Assembly (NCBI RefSeq): GCF_003054555.1
Contig: NZ_CP026304.1
Location: 4,340,001 to 4,404,000 of the forward strand
From: Streptomyces lunaelactis
GTDB taxonomy: Bacteria; Actinomycetota; Actinomycetes; Streptomycetales; Streptomycetaceae
Length of the DNA: 64,000 nt
Direction of reading: 5' to 3'
Shown: piece by piece, positions 7,808-15,855 of the stretch
Numbering within the stretch: the stretch's first letter is position 1
How the letters are laid out: the number at the start of each line of letters is the position of its first letter
Made by a program: the position numbers and the translations under genes
Notes under the pieces: generated by a model
Seen by the model: the letters and a program-made list of their open reading frames with translations, nothing else
The model's database searches: none
What the model was told of the DNA's origin: nothing

Positions 7808-10516
7808 CTACCCGGAGCCTCCGATGAAGCCTCCGTTGCCATTGCCCCCACCGTTGCCGTTGGTTCCTGTTGGTGTCGTCGACGGACTGATCGAGGGTGT
7901 GCCAGAGGCGCCGCTGGTGGTTCCGCCATTGCCGTTGCTGCCACTGGCTCCGCCCGTGGGGTCGCAGGTCCAGTCCTGCCACGGATCACATGACGTGCTC
8001 GGGTCAGGAGAGCCCGACGGGGTGCCGGACGGGGTGTTCGACGGCGTCGAGGACGGGGTGCCGGACGGCGTGTTCGACGGTGTGGGGGGCGGGCTGGACG
8101 CGCCGCCGCCCCAGTAGGCCTCACCGATCGGCTCAGCATCGGGGAAGGACTCGGGGCTCGTGTTCTTGAGCGCTTCCTTCATGTAGGCCTGCCAGATCTC
8201 GGAGGGGAACGAAGCACCGTGGATCTTGTCCTGGCCGCCGGTGCCGTACATCTCGAGGAACTCGCGCTTCTTGCTCTTCTCGTTGTCGTCGAGCCGGTAC
8301 ATGTCGATGGCGGTCGACAGCTGCGGCGTGTAGCCGACGAACCAGGCCGACTTGTTTCCGTCGGTCGTACCGGTCTTGCCGGCGACCTCCCTGCCGGGGA
8401 GCCGGGCGTTCTTGCCGGTGCCTTCGGGCTCGTCGACGACAGACCTGAGCACGTCGGTCACATTGCTCGCAACGGCTGACGTGAAGGGCTGCTCGGCGTG
8501 GTCCTCGTGCTTGTAAACCGTCCTGCCCTGGTACTCGACCCGTGTGACGGAGAACGGGTCACGCTGCTCGCCGTTGGCCGCGAAGGTCGAGTAGGCGCCG
8601 GCCATGCGGATGGCGCTGGGAGAAGAGATACCGATCGAGAAGGACGGGACGTTCGACTTGGACAAGGACGAGTCGAGCAGACCGGCGTCCGTGGCCGCCT
8701 TTCTGACCTCCGGGATGCCGATGTCCATGCCCAGCTGCACGAAGGGCGAGTTGGCGGAGTGGACCATGGCTTCCCGCAGGTTGATGTTCTTGTACGACTC
8801 GTCACCGTCGTTGGTCTGAAGCCACTCCTTTCCCTCCTCGTTCGTCCAGATGGAACCGTCGTACTTCTTGATCTTGAGCTTGTTCTTGCCGTTGTAGATC
8901 GCCTTGTCGGGGTCGACGATGGTGCGCTCGGACGAATCCTGGTCCTCGCCGAGCTCGGGGTCACGGACACCGTCCCGCATCGCGGCGGCCAGCACGAACG
9001 GCTTGAACGTCGATCCGACCTGGGCACCGGTCTCGTTCGCGTTGTTCGTGAAGTGCTTGGTCGCGTCCTCGCCGCCGTAGACGGCGGCGATGGCACCGGT
9101 CTTCGGGTTGACCGAGGCGCCACCGAACTGGACGAAGGTGTCCGTCTTCGGGCGCTTCTCGGGCTTGATGTTGGCGTCCTGGACCTTCTTGACCGCGGCC
9201 TTCAGCTTGTCGACCTTGTCCTTCTCGAAGGTCGTGTGGATCTCGTAGCCGCCTCGGGCGAGGTCGGTGGCGTCCATGTCCGGGTTGCTGTTGAGGAAGT
9301 TGGACTTGGCAAGGTCCACCAGATAGCCGACCTGACCGCCCAGCTGTGCGTCCTTCTTGGGCTTGTCAGGCATCTTGAACTCAGCGACCTTGGCCCGCTC
9401 CCCGGCCGGGAGGTGACCGTCCTTGACCATCTCGTCGAGGATCCAGTTCCGGCGCTCGATTGCGCGTTCCGTGTTGGCCTTCGCCGTCGCCGCGGGGTCG
9501 ATGTCCTCGGCGCCGGCGGGGTCGAAGTACGTCGCACCCTTCAGGAGCGAGGCGAGGAATGCGCACTCTCCGGCGTCCAGCGTGTCGGCGTTCTTGCCGT
9601 AGTACGTACGGGCCGCGGCCTGGATGCCGTAGGCACCGCGTCCGTAGTACGAGGTGTTCAGGTAACCGGCCATGATCTCCGGCTTGTCCAGGTCCGTGCC
9701 GACCCTTATGGAGATGAACAGCTCCTTGAACTTACGCGTCAGCGTCTGGGACTGGTCGCCGAGCATCGCGTTCTTCACGTACTGCTGGGTGATGGTGGAG
9801 CCACCCTGGGTCTGCCCACCCTTGGCCATGTTCAGCAGGGCCCGGCTGATACCCATCGGGTCGATTCCCGAGTCGTCCTTGAACGTCTTGTTCTCCGCCG
9901 AGATCACCGCGTTCTGCATGTTCGCGGGGATCTTCTCGATCGGGATGATCTGCCGGTTGATCTCGCCGCCGGTGGCGGCCATCGGCTTGCCGTCCGCCCA
10001 GTAGTAGACGTTGTTCTGTGCCTTGGCCGTCTTGTCCTGGTCCGGAACCTCCACCATGGCGTACGCAATGGTCGCGGCGGCCATCAGACTGCCGATGAAA
10101 CCCAGGCAGAGCCCGGTGACGAGCTTCCACGACGGCACCCACCGGCGCCAGCCGTACTTGTTGTGGCGCGGGTAGTCGATGATCCGCTTCTTGGACGGCC
10201 GCCCCCCGCGACCGCGGCCGGGACCGTCATGGCCCCCACCGCCGCCTCCACGGCGGCCACCGCCCCGGCCTCCGTGGCCGGCGCCCGCGCCTTCGTCAAC
10301 GCGTCCGCGACCACCGCCGTTGCGCTGGGCGGCACGGCGGGCTTCGGCACGACCGCCGTACGGACGCTCCTCGCCGGACGAAACGGAAGGGGAACCTGAC
10401 GTGGTGCCCCGGGACGGGGCTGCGCGGCGGCCAGAGGGCTGCTGGGCGGCGCGCCTGGCTCCTGCCCGCCCGCCACCCTGCGGCGGCTGCGGCGGCTTGC
10501 GACGGTGCTCGCTCAT
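7808..10516 (-). CDS. Class A penicillin-binding protein (bifunctional transglycosylase/transpeptidase)
   Basis: Polymerises and cross-links peptidoglycan outside the membrane. The 902-residue product has a Gly/Arg-rich cytoplasmic tail (1-125), one membrane helix (about 131-155), a GT51 domain with catalytic Glu208 in ISAENKTF and GGSTITQQYVKNA (238-250), then a transpeptidase domain with the nucleophile in GSTFKPF (Ser502, Lys505), SAN (587-589) and KTGTT (714-718). All catalytic motifs are intact. After residue 803 comes a low-complexity Pro/Thr/Ser tail of TPS repeats and a Gly/Asn-rich end, common in Streptomyces PBPs. The ATG start lies 358 bp from a divergent padR gene. Confidence 0.93.
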   Translation of the reverse strand: MSEHRRKPPQPPQGGGRAGARRAAQQPSGRRAAPSRGTTSGSPSVSSGEERPYGGRAEARRAAQRNGGGRGRVDEGAGAGHGGRGGGRRGGGGGGHDGPGRGRGGRPSKKRIIDYPRHNKYGWRRWVPSWKLVTGLCLGFIGSLMAAATIAYAMVEVPDQDKTAKAQNNVYYWADGKPMAATGGEINRQIIPIEKIPANMQNAVISAENKTFKDDSGIDPMGISRALLNMAKGGQTQGGSTITQQYVKNAMLGDQSQTLTRKFKELFISIRVGTDLDKPEIMAGYLNTSYYGRGAYGIQAAARTYYGKNADTLDAGECAFLASLLKGATYFDPAGAEDIDPAATAKANTERAIERRNWILDEMVKDGHLPAGERAKVAEFKMPDKPKKDAQLGGQVGYLVDLAKSNFLNSNPDMDATDLARGGYEIHTTFEKDKVDKLKAAVKKVQDANIKPEKRPKTDTFVQFGGASVNPKTGAIAAVYGGEDATKHFTNNANETGAQVGSTFKPFVLAAAMRDGVRDPELGEDQDSSERTIVDPDKAIYNGKNKLKIKKYDGSIWTNEEGKEWLQTNDGDESYKNINLREAMVHSANSPFVQLGMDIGIPEVRKAATDAGLLDSSLSKSNVPSFSIGISSPSAIRMAGAYSTFAANGEQRDPFSVTRVEYQGRTVYKHEDHAEQPFTSAVASNVTDVLRSVVDEPEGTGKNARLPGREVAGKTGTTDGNKSAWFVGYTPQLSTAIDMYRLDDNEKSKKREFLEMYGTGGQDKIHGASFPSEIWQAYMKEALKNTSPESFPDAEPIGEAYWGGGASSPPPTPSNTPSGTPSSTPSNTPSGTPSGSPDPSTSCDPWQDWTCDPTGGASGSNGNGGTTSGASGTPSISPSTTPTGTNGNGGGNGNGGFIGGSG
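8016..8087. repeat. Two 36-bp tandem repeats encoding a TPS-rich tail
   Basis: Two near-identical 36-bp units (8016-8051 and 8052-8087) differ at about six positions and encode the TPSNTPSGTPSSTPS part of the penicillin-binding protein tail. Copy number is likely to vary among strains. Confidence 0.7.
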
Positions 10517-10874
10517 CGAACGACTACTCCTCGGGCAGGCGAGACGCCTGGAAGCGGCAGTTGAGTTCCGGTCCCCCCGAAATGGATACGGACCAGCTCC
10601 GCGAAGAGCTCATCCGTTGTGCATCCACGGCGATGACGCTTTGAGGCGTCACATGGTTCCCGGCGGTCTGCATGCCGCACAGACTACGCACGGTCAAAAC
10701 CCACATAGCGCTGAAGTTCACCCTAAATCGGGCAACTTGCTCCCTATGAATTGACGATGTGACGCCGTTCACCTTGGCCCCTCTTGTCGCAGCAGGAACG
10801 TCGTTCTATCGTGCTGATGTATCGAGTCGATACATCAGCACGACATAACGACCGACGCGGCGAAGGAGGCGACG
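10517..10874. promoter_or_regulatory. Divergent promoter region of the PBP and padR genes
   Basis: A 358-bp stretch between divergent genes. It is less GC-rich than its surroundings around 10680-10760 and ends in the large operator palindrome at 10809-10843. Short open frames on either strand have no ribosome site and no protein-like composition; I see no gene in it. Confidence 0.6.
10809..10843. promoter_or_regulatory. 35-bp perfect palindromic operator, probably bound by PadR
   Basis: Perfect inverted repeat with 17-nt arms (10809-10825 and 10827-10843) around one central G. It contains ATGTATCGA and TCGATACAT, matching the ATGT-N8-ACAT type of PadR operators. It ends 31 bp before the padR start, so autorepression is the simplest reading. 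Confidence 0.75.
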
Positions 10875-11591
10875 ATGAGCAGGCGCTCCGGCATCCTGGA
10901 ATTCGCCGTGCTCGGTCTGCTCCGTGAAGCCCCGATGCACGGGTATGAGCTGCGGAAACGGCTCAATACCTCGCTGGGGATCTTCCGGGCCTTCAGTTAC
11001 GGGACCCTCTACCCCTGCCTCAAGACGCTGGTCGCCAACGGCTGGTTGATCGAGGAGCCGGGCAGTGCTCCCGAGGATGCGCTCGCCGCTTCACTCGCTG
11101 GGCGCCGGGCCAAGATCGTCTACCGGTTGACGGCAGAAGGTAAGGAGCACTTCGAGGAGCTGCTCTCGCACACCGGCCCCGATACATGGGAGGACGAGCA
11201 TTTCGCTGCTCGGTTCGCCTTCTTCGGGCAGACGGAGCGCGAGGTACGGATGCGGGTGCTGGAGGGCCGTCGCAGCCGGCTGGAGGAGCGTCTGGACAAG
11301 ATGCGCGCCGGCCTGACCCGTACCCGCGAGCGCCTCGACGACTACACGCTTGAGCTGCAGCGACACGGCATGGAATCCGTGGAGCGCGAAGTGCGCTGGC
11401 TGAACGAGCTCATCGAGAGCGAGCGGGCGGGGCGGGATAAGCGACAGCCCTCCCCCGAGAGCTCAGCTCAGCAGGACAACACACCTGGAGCGACGGGCGG
11501 CCTGCCCCGGCACAGGGGTGCCGAGTCGTCCGGAGGTACATCCCCCGGACCCTCCACCCCGCCGGATCCGTCCGACGACACCGCCAAATGA
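10875..11591 (+). CDS. PadR family transcriptional regulator
   Basis: Winged-helix repressor. The 238-residue product starts with the PadR domain: [30 protein letters not shown], then [17 protein letters not shown], and [13 protein letters not shown] for the wing (about 1-90). Residues 100-190 form a helical, coiled-coil-like dimerisation region ([22 protein letters not shown]). The last 45 residues are Pro/Ser/Gly-rich and disordered. ATG start with AAGGAGG. The large upstream palindrome suggests self-control. Its stop overlaps an in-frame upstream extension of the inositol phosphate synthase frame, and the two genes may be co-transcribed. The effector is unknown. Confidence 0.92.
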   Translation: MSRRSGILEFAVLGLLREAPMHGYELRKRLNTSLGIFRAFSYGTLYPCLKTLVANGWLIEEPGSAPEDALAASLAGRRAKIVYRLTAEGKEHFEELLSHTGPDTWEDEHFAARFAFFGQTEREVRMRVLEGRRSRLEERLDKMRAGLTRTRERLDDYTLELQRHGMESVEREVRWLNELIESERAGRDKRQPSPESSAQQDNTPGATGGLPRHRGAESSGGTSPGPSTPPDPSDDTAK

Positions 11592-11650
11592 GGCTCTGCG
11601 ATCCGCAGGGTTTCATCCGGAATACCGAGATCACACAGGGAGCAACCGGA

Positions 11651-12733
11651 ATGGGTTCGGTTCGCGTAGCCATCGTCGGCGTGGGCAACTGCGCCGCCTC
11701 GCTGGTGCAGGGCGTCGAGTACTACAAGGACGCCGACCCCACCGTCAAGGTGCCGGGTCTGATGCACGTCCAGTTCGGCGACTACCACATCTCTGACATC
11801 GAGTTCGTGGCCGCCTTCGACGTGGACGCCAAGAAGGTCGGCCTCGACCTTGCGGACGCCATCGGCGCCAGCGAGAACAACACCATCAAGATCTGCGACG
11901 TGCCGAACTCCGGCGTGACCGTTCAGCGCGGCCACACCCTCGACGGCCTGGGCAAGTACTACCGCGAGACCATCGAGGAGTCTGCCGAGGCGCCGGTCGA
12001 CATCGTCCAGACCCTCAAGGACAAGCAGGTCGACGTCCTGATCTGCTACCTGCCCGTCGGTTCCGAGGCCGCTGCGAAGTTCTACGCACAGTGCGCCATC
12101 GACGCCAAGGTCGCCTTCGTCAACGCTCTCCCGGTCTTCATCGCCGGTACCAAGGAGTGGGCGGACAAGTTCACCGAGGCGGGCGTCCCGATCGTCGGTG
12201 ACGACATCAAGTCGCAGGTCGGCGCCACCATCACGCACCGTGTGATGGCGAAGCTCTTCGAGGACCGCGGTGTCCGCCTCGAGCGCACCATGCAGCTGAA
12301 CGTCGGCGGCAACATGGACTTCAAGAACATGCTCGAGCGTGACCGTCTGGAGTCCAAGAAGATCTCCAAGACGCAGTCCGTCACCTCGCAGATCCGCGAC
12401 CGTGACCTGGGCGCCGACAACGTCCACATCGGCCCGTCGGACTACGTGGCCTGGCTGGACGACCGCAAGTGGGCGTACGTGCGCCTCGAGGGCCGCGCGT
12501 TCGGCGATGTCCCGCTGAGCCTTGAGTACAAGCTCGAGGTGTGGGACTCCCCGAACTCGGCGGGTGTCATCATCGACGCCCTGCGCGCCGCGAAGATCGC
12601 CAAGGACCGGGGCATCGGCGGCCCGATCCTCTCCGCGTCCTCGTACTTCATGAAGTCCCCGCCGGTGCAGTACTTCGACGACGAAGCCCTCGAGAACGTA
12701 GAGAAGTTCATCAAGGGCGAGGTCGAGCGCTAA
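11651..12733 (+). CDS. ino1: myo-Inositol-1-phosphate synthase
   Basis: Makes 1L-myo-inositol-1-phosphate from glucose-6-phosphate with bound NAD, feeding mycothiol and phosphatidylinositol synthesis. The 360-residue product has the NAD-binding start [25 protein letters not shown], then [33 protein letters not shown] and [15 protein letters not shown], all hallmarks of the bacterial form. The ATG at 11651 follows GGGAG; an in-frame start 63 nt upstream lacks family similarity. It lies just behind the padR gene, which may regulate it, and ends at a strong hairpin. Confidence 0.95.
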   Translation: MGSVRVAIVGVGNCAASLVQGVEYYKDADPTVKVPGLMHVQFGDYHISDIEFVAAFDVDAKKVGLDLADAIGASENNTIKICDVPNSGVTVQRGHTLDGLGKYYRETIEESAEAPVDIVQTLKDKQVDVLICYLPVGSEAAAKFYAQCAIDAKVAFVNALPVFIAGTKEWADKFTEAGVPIVGDDIKSQVGATITHRVMAKLFEDRGVRLERTMQLNVGGNMDFKNMLERDRLESKKISKTQSVTSQIRDRDLGADNVHIGPSDYVAWLDDRKWAYVRLEGRAFGDVPLSLEYKLEVWDSPNSAGVIIDALRAAKIAKDRGIGGPILSASSYFMKSPPVQYFDDEALENVEKFIKGEVER

Positions 12734-12751
12734 GCGTTCTTCCTGCTTCAC

Positions 12752-12792
12752 CGAGGAGGGTCCCCGAGCAATCCGCCCGGGGACCCTCCTCG
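12752..12792 (+). terminator. Strong terminator hairpin after ino1
   Basis: A perfect 15-bp GC-rich stem (12752-12766 with 12778-12792) and an 11-nt loop, 19 nt after the ino1 stop. Confidence 0.8.
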
Positions 12793-12810
12793 TGTGTGAC
12801 GCTTGATCGC

Positions 12811-14079
12811 ATGCCTGCCGTGCGTGATCTGCGCGTACTCCTGCGCCTGACCGACTTCCGCCGGCTGCTGGCGGTCCGGCTGCTCTCCCAGTCGGCCGAC
12901 GGCGTCTACCAGGTGGCGCTCGCCACCTACGTGGTCTTCTCGCCGGAGAAGCAGACCTCGCCGACCGCTATCGCTTCCGCCATGGCCGTGCTGCTTCTCC
13001 CGTACTCGCTGATCGGCCCCTTCGCCGGCGTCCTGCTGGACCGCTGGCAGCGTAGGCAGGTCTTCCTGTACGGGAACCTGCTGCGGGCCTTCCTCGCCTG
13101 CGGCACCGCGGTGCTGATTCTCGCGTCCGTTCCCGACTGGCTCTTCTACGCCTCTGCTCTGTCCGTCACCGGGGTCAACCGCTTTGTCCTGGCCGGTCTC
13201 TCCGCCGCGCTGCCCCGAGTGGTCGACGCCGACCGGCTCGTGATGGCGAACTCCATCTCCCCGACGGCCGGTACCCTCGCCGCCACCGCGGGCGGCGGGC
13301 TCGCGTTCGCCGTCCGGCTGGTGTCCGCGGATTCCGATGCCGCGGTGGTGCTGCTCGGTGCCGCGCTCTATCTCTGCGCGGCGCTGGCTTCACTCCGGAT
13401 GGCGCGCGACCTGCTCGGCCCCGAGCAGGAGTTGGTGCAGCCGCGGCTTGCCGCCGCACTGGCGTCCACGGCGCGCGGGCTGACGGACGGAGTGCGGCAT
13501 CTGGCCGAGCGGCGGACGGCAGCCCGTGTGCTGGTCGCGATGACGCTGATGCGGTTCTGCTACGGCGCGCTGACCGTGATGGTCCTGATGCTCTGCCGGT
13601 ACGCCTGGTCCGAGACCGAGCCGGAGGGCCTGGCCCTGCTCGGTCTGGCCATCGCCATCTCGGGCGCGGGCTTCTTCGCGGCTGCCGTACTGACCCCATG
13701 GGCGGTCGGCCGGCTCGGCCAGTTCGGCTGGATCGTCGCGTGCGCCGGGACAGCCGCCGTCCTCGAACCCGCCCTGGGGCTGCCATTCGCTCCTACACCG
13801 ATACTCGTCGCCGCGTTCGTCCTGGGGCTCATCACCCAGGGAGCGAAGATCACCACGGACACGGTGGTACAGACATCGGTGGACGATGCCTACCGCGGAA
13901 GGGTCTTCTCCCTCTACGACGTGCTGTTCAACGTCGCCTTCGTGGTCGCTGCGGCAATCGCCGCACTGATGCTGCCTCCTGACGGCCGGTCGGTTCCCCT
14001 GGTTGTCGTGGTCGCGGTGATCTACGCGGTGGTCGCTGTAATGATGGCCCGTTGGAACCGAGTTGGGGCGGGGCTATAG
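12811..14079 (+). CDS. Major facilitator superfamily transporter
   Basis: A 422-residue integral membrane protein with about twelve hydrophobic helices. The segment between helices 2 and 3, FAGVLLDRWQRRQVFLYGN, is the conserved MFS loop motif (G-x-x-x-D-R-x-x-R-R), and QTSVDDAYRGRVFSLYDVLFN near residue 370 is typical of the MFS_3/enterobactin-exporter-like group. The ATG at 12811 has no clear ribosome site and sits just past the ino1 terminator, so the transcript may be leaderless or very short-leadered. The substrate cannot be inferred. It converges on cca across two parS palindromes. Confidence 0.88.
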   Translation: MPAVRDLRVLLRLTDFRRLLAVRLLSQSADGVYQVALATYVVFSPEKQTSPTAIASAMAVLLLPYSLIGPFAGVLLDRWQRRQVFLYGNLLRAFLACGTAVLILASVPDWLFYASALSVTGVNRFVLAGLSAALPRVVDADRLVMANSISPTAGTLAATAGGGLAFAVRLVSADSDAAVVLLGAALYLCAALASLRMARDLLGPEQELVQPRLAAALASTARGLTDGVRHLAERRTAARVLVAMTLMRFCYGALTVMVLMLCRYAWSETEPEGLALLGLAIAISGAGFFAAAVLTPWAVGRLGQFGWIVACAGTAAVLEPALGLPFAPTPILVAAFVLGLITQGAKITTDTVVQTSVDDAYRGRVFSLYDVLFNVAFVVAAAIAALMLPPDGRSVPLVVVVAVIYAVVAVMMARWNRVGAGL

Positions 14080-14122
14080 CGCGCACGCGACAAGCGGTCG
14101 ATCGCACATGCAGTCGCATACG

Positions 14123-14160
14123 CCGAGGGGCGGTGTTTCACGTGAAACACCGCCCCTCGG
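14123..14160. terminator. 38-bp perfect palindrome with a parS site at its centre
   Basis: Arms CCGAGGGGCGG (14123-14133) and CCGCCCCTCGG (14150-14160) flank a perfect parS (14134-14149), so the whole 38 bp is self-complementary. It sits between the convergent MFS and cca genes and looks like a terminator whose upper stem is the ParB site. Confidence 0.85.
14134..14149. other. parS centromere site
   Basis: Perfect TGTTTCACGTGAAACA inside the larger palindrome. Confidence 0.93.
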
Positions 14161-14170
14161 CACACCGGTC

Positions 14171-14202
14171 CGGCGTCATGTTTCACGTGAAACATGACGC
14201 CG
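14171..14202. terminator. Second palindrome (32 bp) with a parS site at its centre
   Basis: Arms CGGCGTCA (14171-14178) and TGACGCCG (14195-14202) flank a perfect parS (14179-14194). It lies 10 bp beyond the first palindrome and 8 bp before the cca stop. A parS half-site, GTTTCACG, follows at 14202-14209. Confidence 0.85.
14179..14194. other. parS centromere site
   Basis: Perfect TGTTTCACGTGAAACA, 45 bp (about four helical turns) from the neighbouring parS, centre to centre. Confidence 0.93.
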
Positions 14203-14210
14203 TTTCACGC

Positions 14211-15677
14211 TCAGCCCTGCTCTGCCCACCACTCCTTGAGCGCGGCGACCGCCGCATCACGCCCCATCGGACCGTTCTCCAGGCGCAGCTCCAGCAGGAA
14301 CGCATACGCCTTCCCGATCACCGGACTAGGACCCACACCCAGGACCTCCTGGATCTGGTTGCCGTCCAGGTCGGGCCTGATGGCGTCCAGCTCCTCCTGC
14401 TCTTGAAGCTGCGCGATGCGCTCCTCCAGTCCGTCATAAGCGCGGGAGAGGGCGCCCGCCTTGCGCTTGTTGCGCGTGGTGCAGTCCGAGCGAGTCAGTT
14501 TGTGCAGCCGGGTCAGCAGCGGTCCGGCATCGCGCACATACCGCCGCACCGCCGAGTCGGTCCACTCACCGGTCCCGTAGCCATGGAAGCGCAGATGCAG
14601 CTCCACCAGACGCGAGACGTCCTTGACCATGTCGTTGGAGTACTTGAGCTCGGCCATCCGCTTCTTGGTCATCTTCGCGCCCACCACCTCGTGGTGGTGG
14701 AAGGAGACGCCGCCGTCCTTCTCGAAGCGCCGCGTCCGCGGCTTTCCGATGTCATGGAGCAGCGCGGCGAGCCGCAGTACCAGGTCCGGGCCGTCCTCCT
14801 CCAGATCGATGGCCTGTTCCAGAACGATCAGGGAGTGCTCGTACACGTCCTTGTGCCGGTGATGCTCGTCGCTCTCCAGGCGCAGCGCCGGCAGTTCGGG
14901 CAGCACATGATCGGCCAGGCCCGAATCGACCAGCAGCCCCAGACCCTTGCGTGGGTGAGCGGAAAGGATCAGCTTGTTGAGCTCGTCGCGCACCCGCTCG
15001 GCGGAGACGATCTCGATGCGATCGGCCATCTCCTTCATCGCGGCGACAACCTCGGGCGCCACCTCGAAGTCCAGCTGCGCGGCGAAGCGAGCAGCCCGCA
15101 TCATGCGCAGCGGGTCGTCGGAGAAGGACTCCTCGGGCGTACCGGGTGTCCGCAGAACGCCTTCGGCGAGGTCCTCCAGACCGCCGTGCGGGTCGATGAA
15201 TTCCTTCTCCGGCAACGCGACGGCCATCGCGTTCACCGTGAAGTCACGGCGTACGAGGTCCTCCTCGATCGAGTTGCCGTAGGACACCTCTGGCTTGCGC
15301 GAGGTCCTGTCGTACGACTCCGAGCGGTACGTCGTGACCTCGATCTGGAAGAGTCGATCAGCGCTTCCGTCGCGGGCAGCCTTCTGAGCCCCGACCGTGC
15401 CGAAGGCGATCCCGACCTCCCAGACCGAGTCCGCCCACGGACGGATGATCTTCAGTACGTCCTCGGGGCGGGCGTCCGTCGTGAAGTCCAGGTCGTTGCC
15501 GAGCCGGCCGAGCAGCGCATCCCGGACCGAGCCACCGACCAGGGCAAGACTGAACCCGGCCTCCTGGAAGCGGCGGGCAAGGTCGTCGGCGACAGGGGAC
15601 ACCCGCAGCAGTTCGCTCACCGCGCGGCGTTGCACCTGGCTCAGTGCAGTGGGGTTGTCTTCATTGGCGTTCGGCAC
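14211..15677 (-). CDS. cca: CCA tRNA nucleotidyltransferase / PcnA-type enzyme
   Basis: Adds or repairs the 3' CCA end of tRNAs. The 488-residue product has the class II nucleotidyltransferase head with ALVGGSVRDALLGR (phosphate binding) and DLDFTTDARP (the catalytic DxD), the RRDFTVNAMA motif, and an HD domain with LLHDIGKPRT. The family in actinobacteria is about 480 residues. CCA is absent from both tRNA genes in this window, in keeping with a need for the enzyme. The ATG start lies 178 bp from a divergent exported-protein gene. The cca/DUF6049/murJ/sigM/trxBA order is also found in mycobacteria. Confidence 0.93.
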   Translation of the reverse strand: MPNANEDNPTALSQVQRRAVSELLRVSPVADDLARRFQEAGFSLALVGGSVRDALLGRLGNDLDFTTDARPEDVLKIIRPWADSVWEVGIAFGTVGAQKAARDGSADRLFQIEVTTYRSESYDRTSRKPEVSYGNSIEEDLVRRDFTVNAMAVALPEKEFIDPHGGLEDLAEGVLRTPGTPEESFSDDPLRMMRAARFAAQLDFEVAPEVVAAMKEMADRIEIVSAERVRDELNKLILSAHPRKGLGLLVDSGLADHVLPELPALRLESDEHHRHKDVYEHSLIVLEQAIDLEEDGPDLVLRLAALLHDIGKPRTRRFEKDGGVSFHHHEVVGAKMTKKRMAELKYSNDMVKDVSRLVELHLRFHGYGTGEWTDSAVRRYVRDAGPLLTRLHKLTRSDCTTRNKRKAGALSRAYDGLEERIAQLQEQEELDAIRPDLDGNQIQEVLGVGPSPVIGKAYAFLLELRLENGPMGRDAAVAALKEWWAEQG

Positions 15678-15855
15678 AACAGAAAAGGGTACGTGCCCGG
15701 GCCGACCGGAGCGTCCCTGTTTATCGGTCCCGGAAGTCTCTTCCGATCTTGTGGGGCACTCCGCGGCACTTCGGCACAGCGCACCTCGTTACCATGCGTG
15801 GACGCAAGGACCGAGAACCACCACCGGCAGCAGACGACGAGGGACGGGCGAGCGC

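Noticed and set aside
10524..10772. A small leftward ORF between the penicillin-binding protein and padR genes
   Set aside because: No ribosome site and low protein-like character; the stretch is the divergent promoter region.
14202..14209. A GTTTCACG half parS after the second palindrome
   Set aside because: Only half the site is present, so no ParB dimer site is supported.
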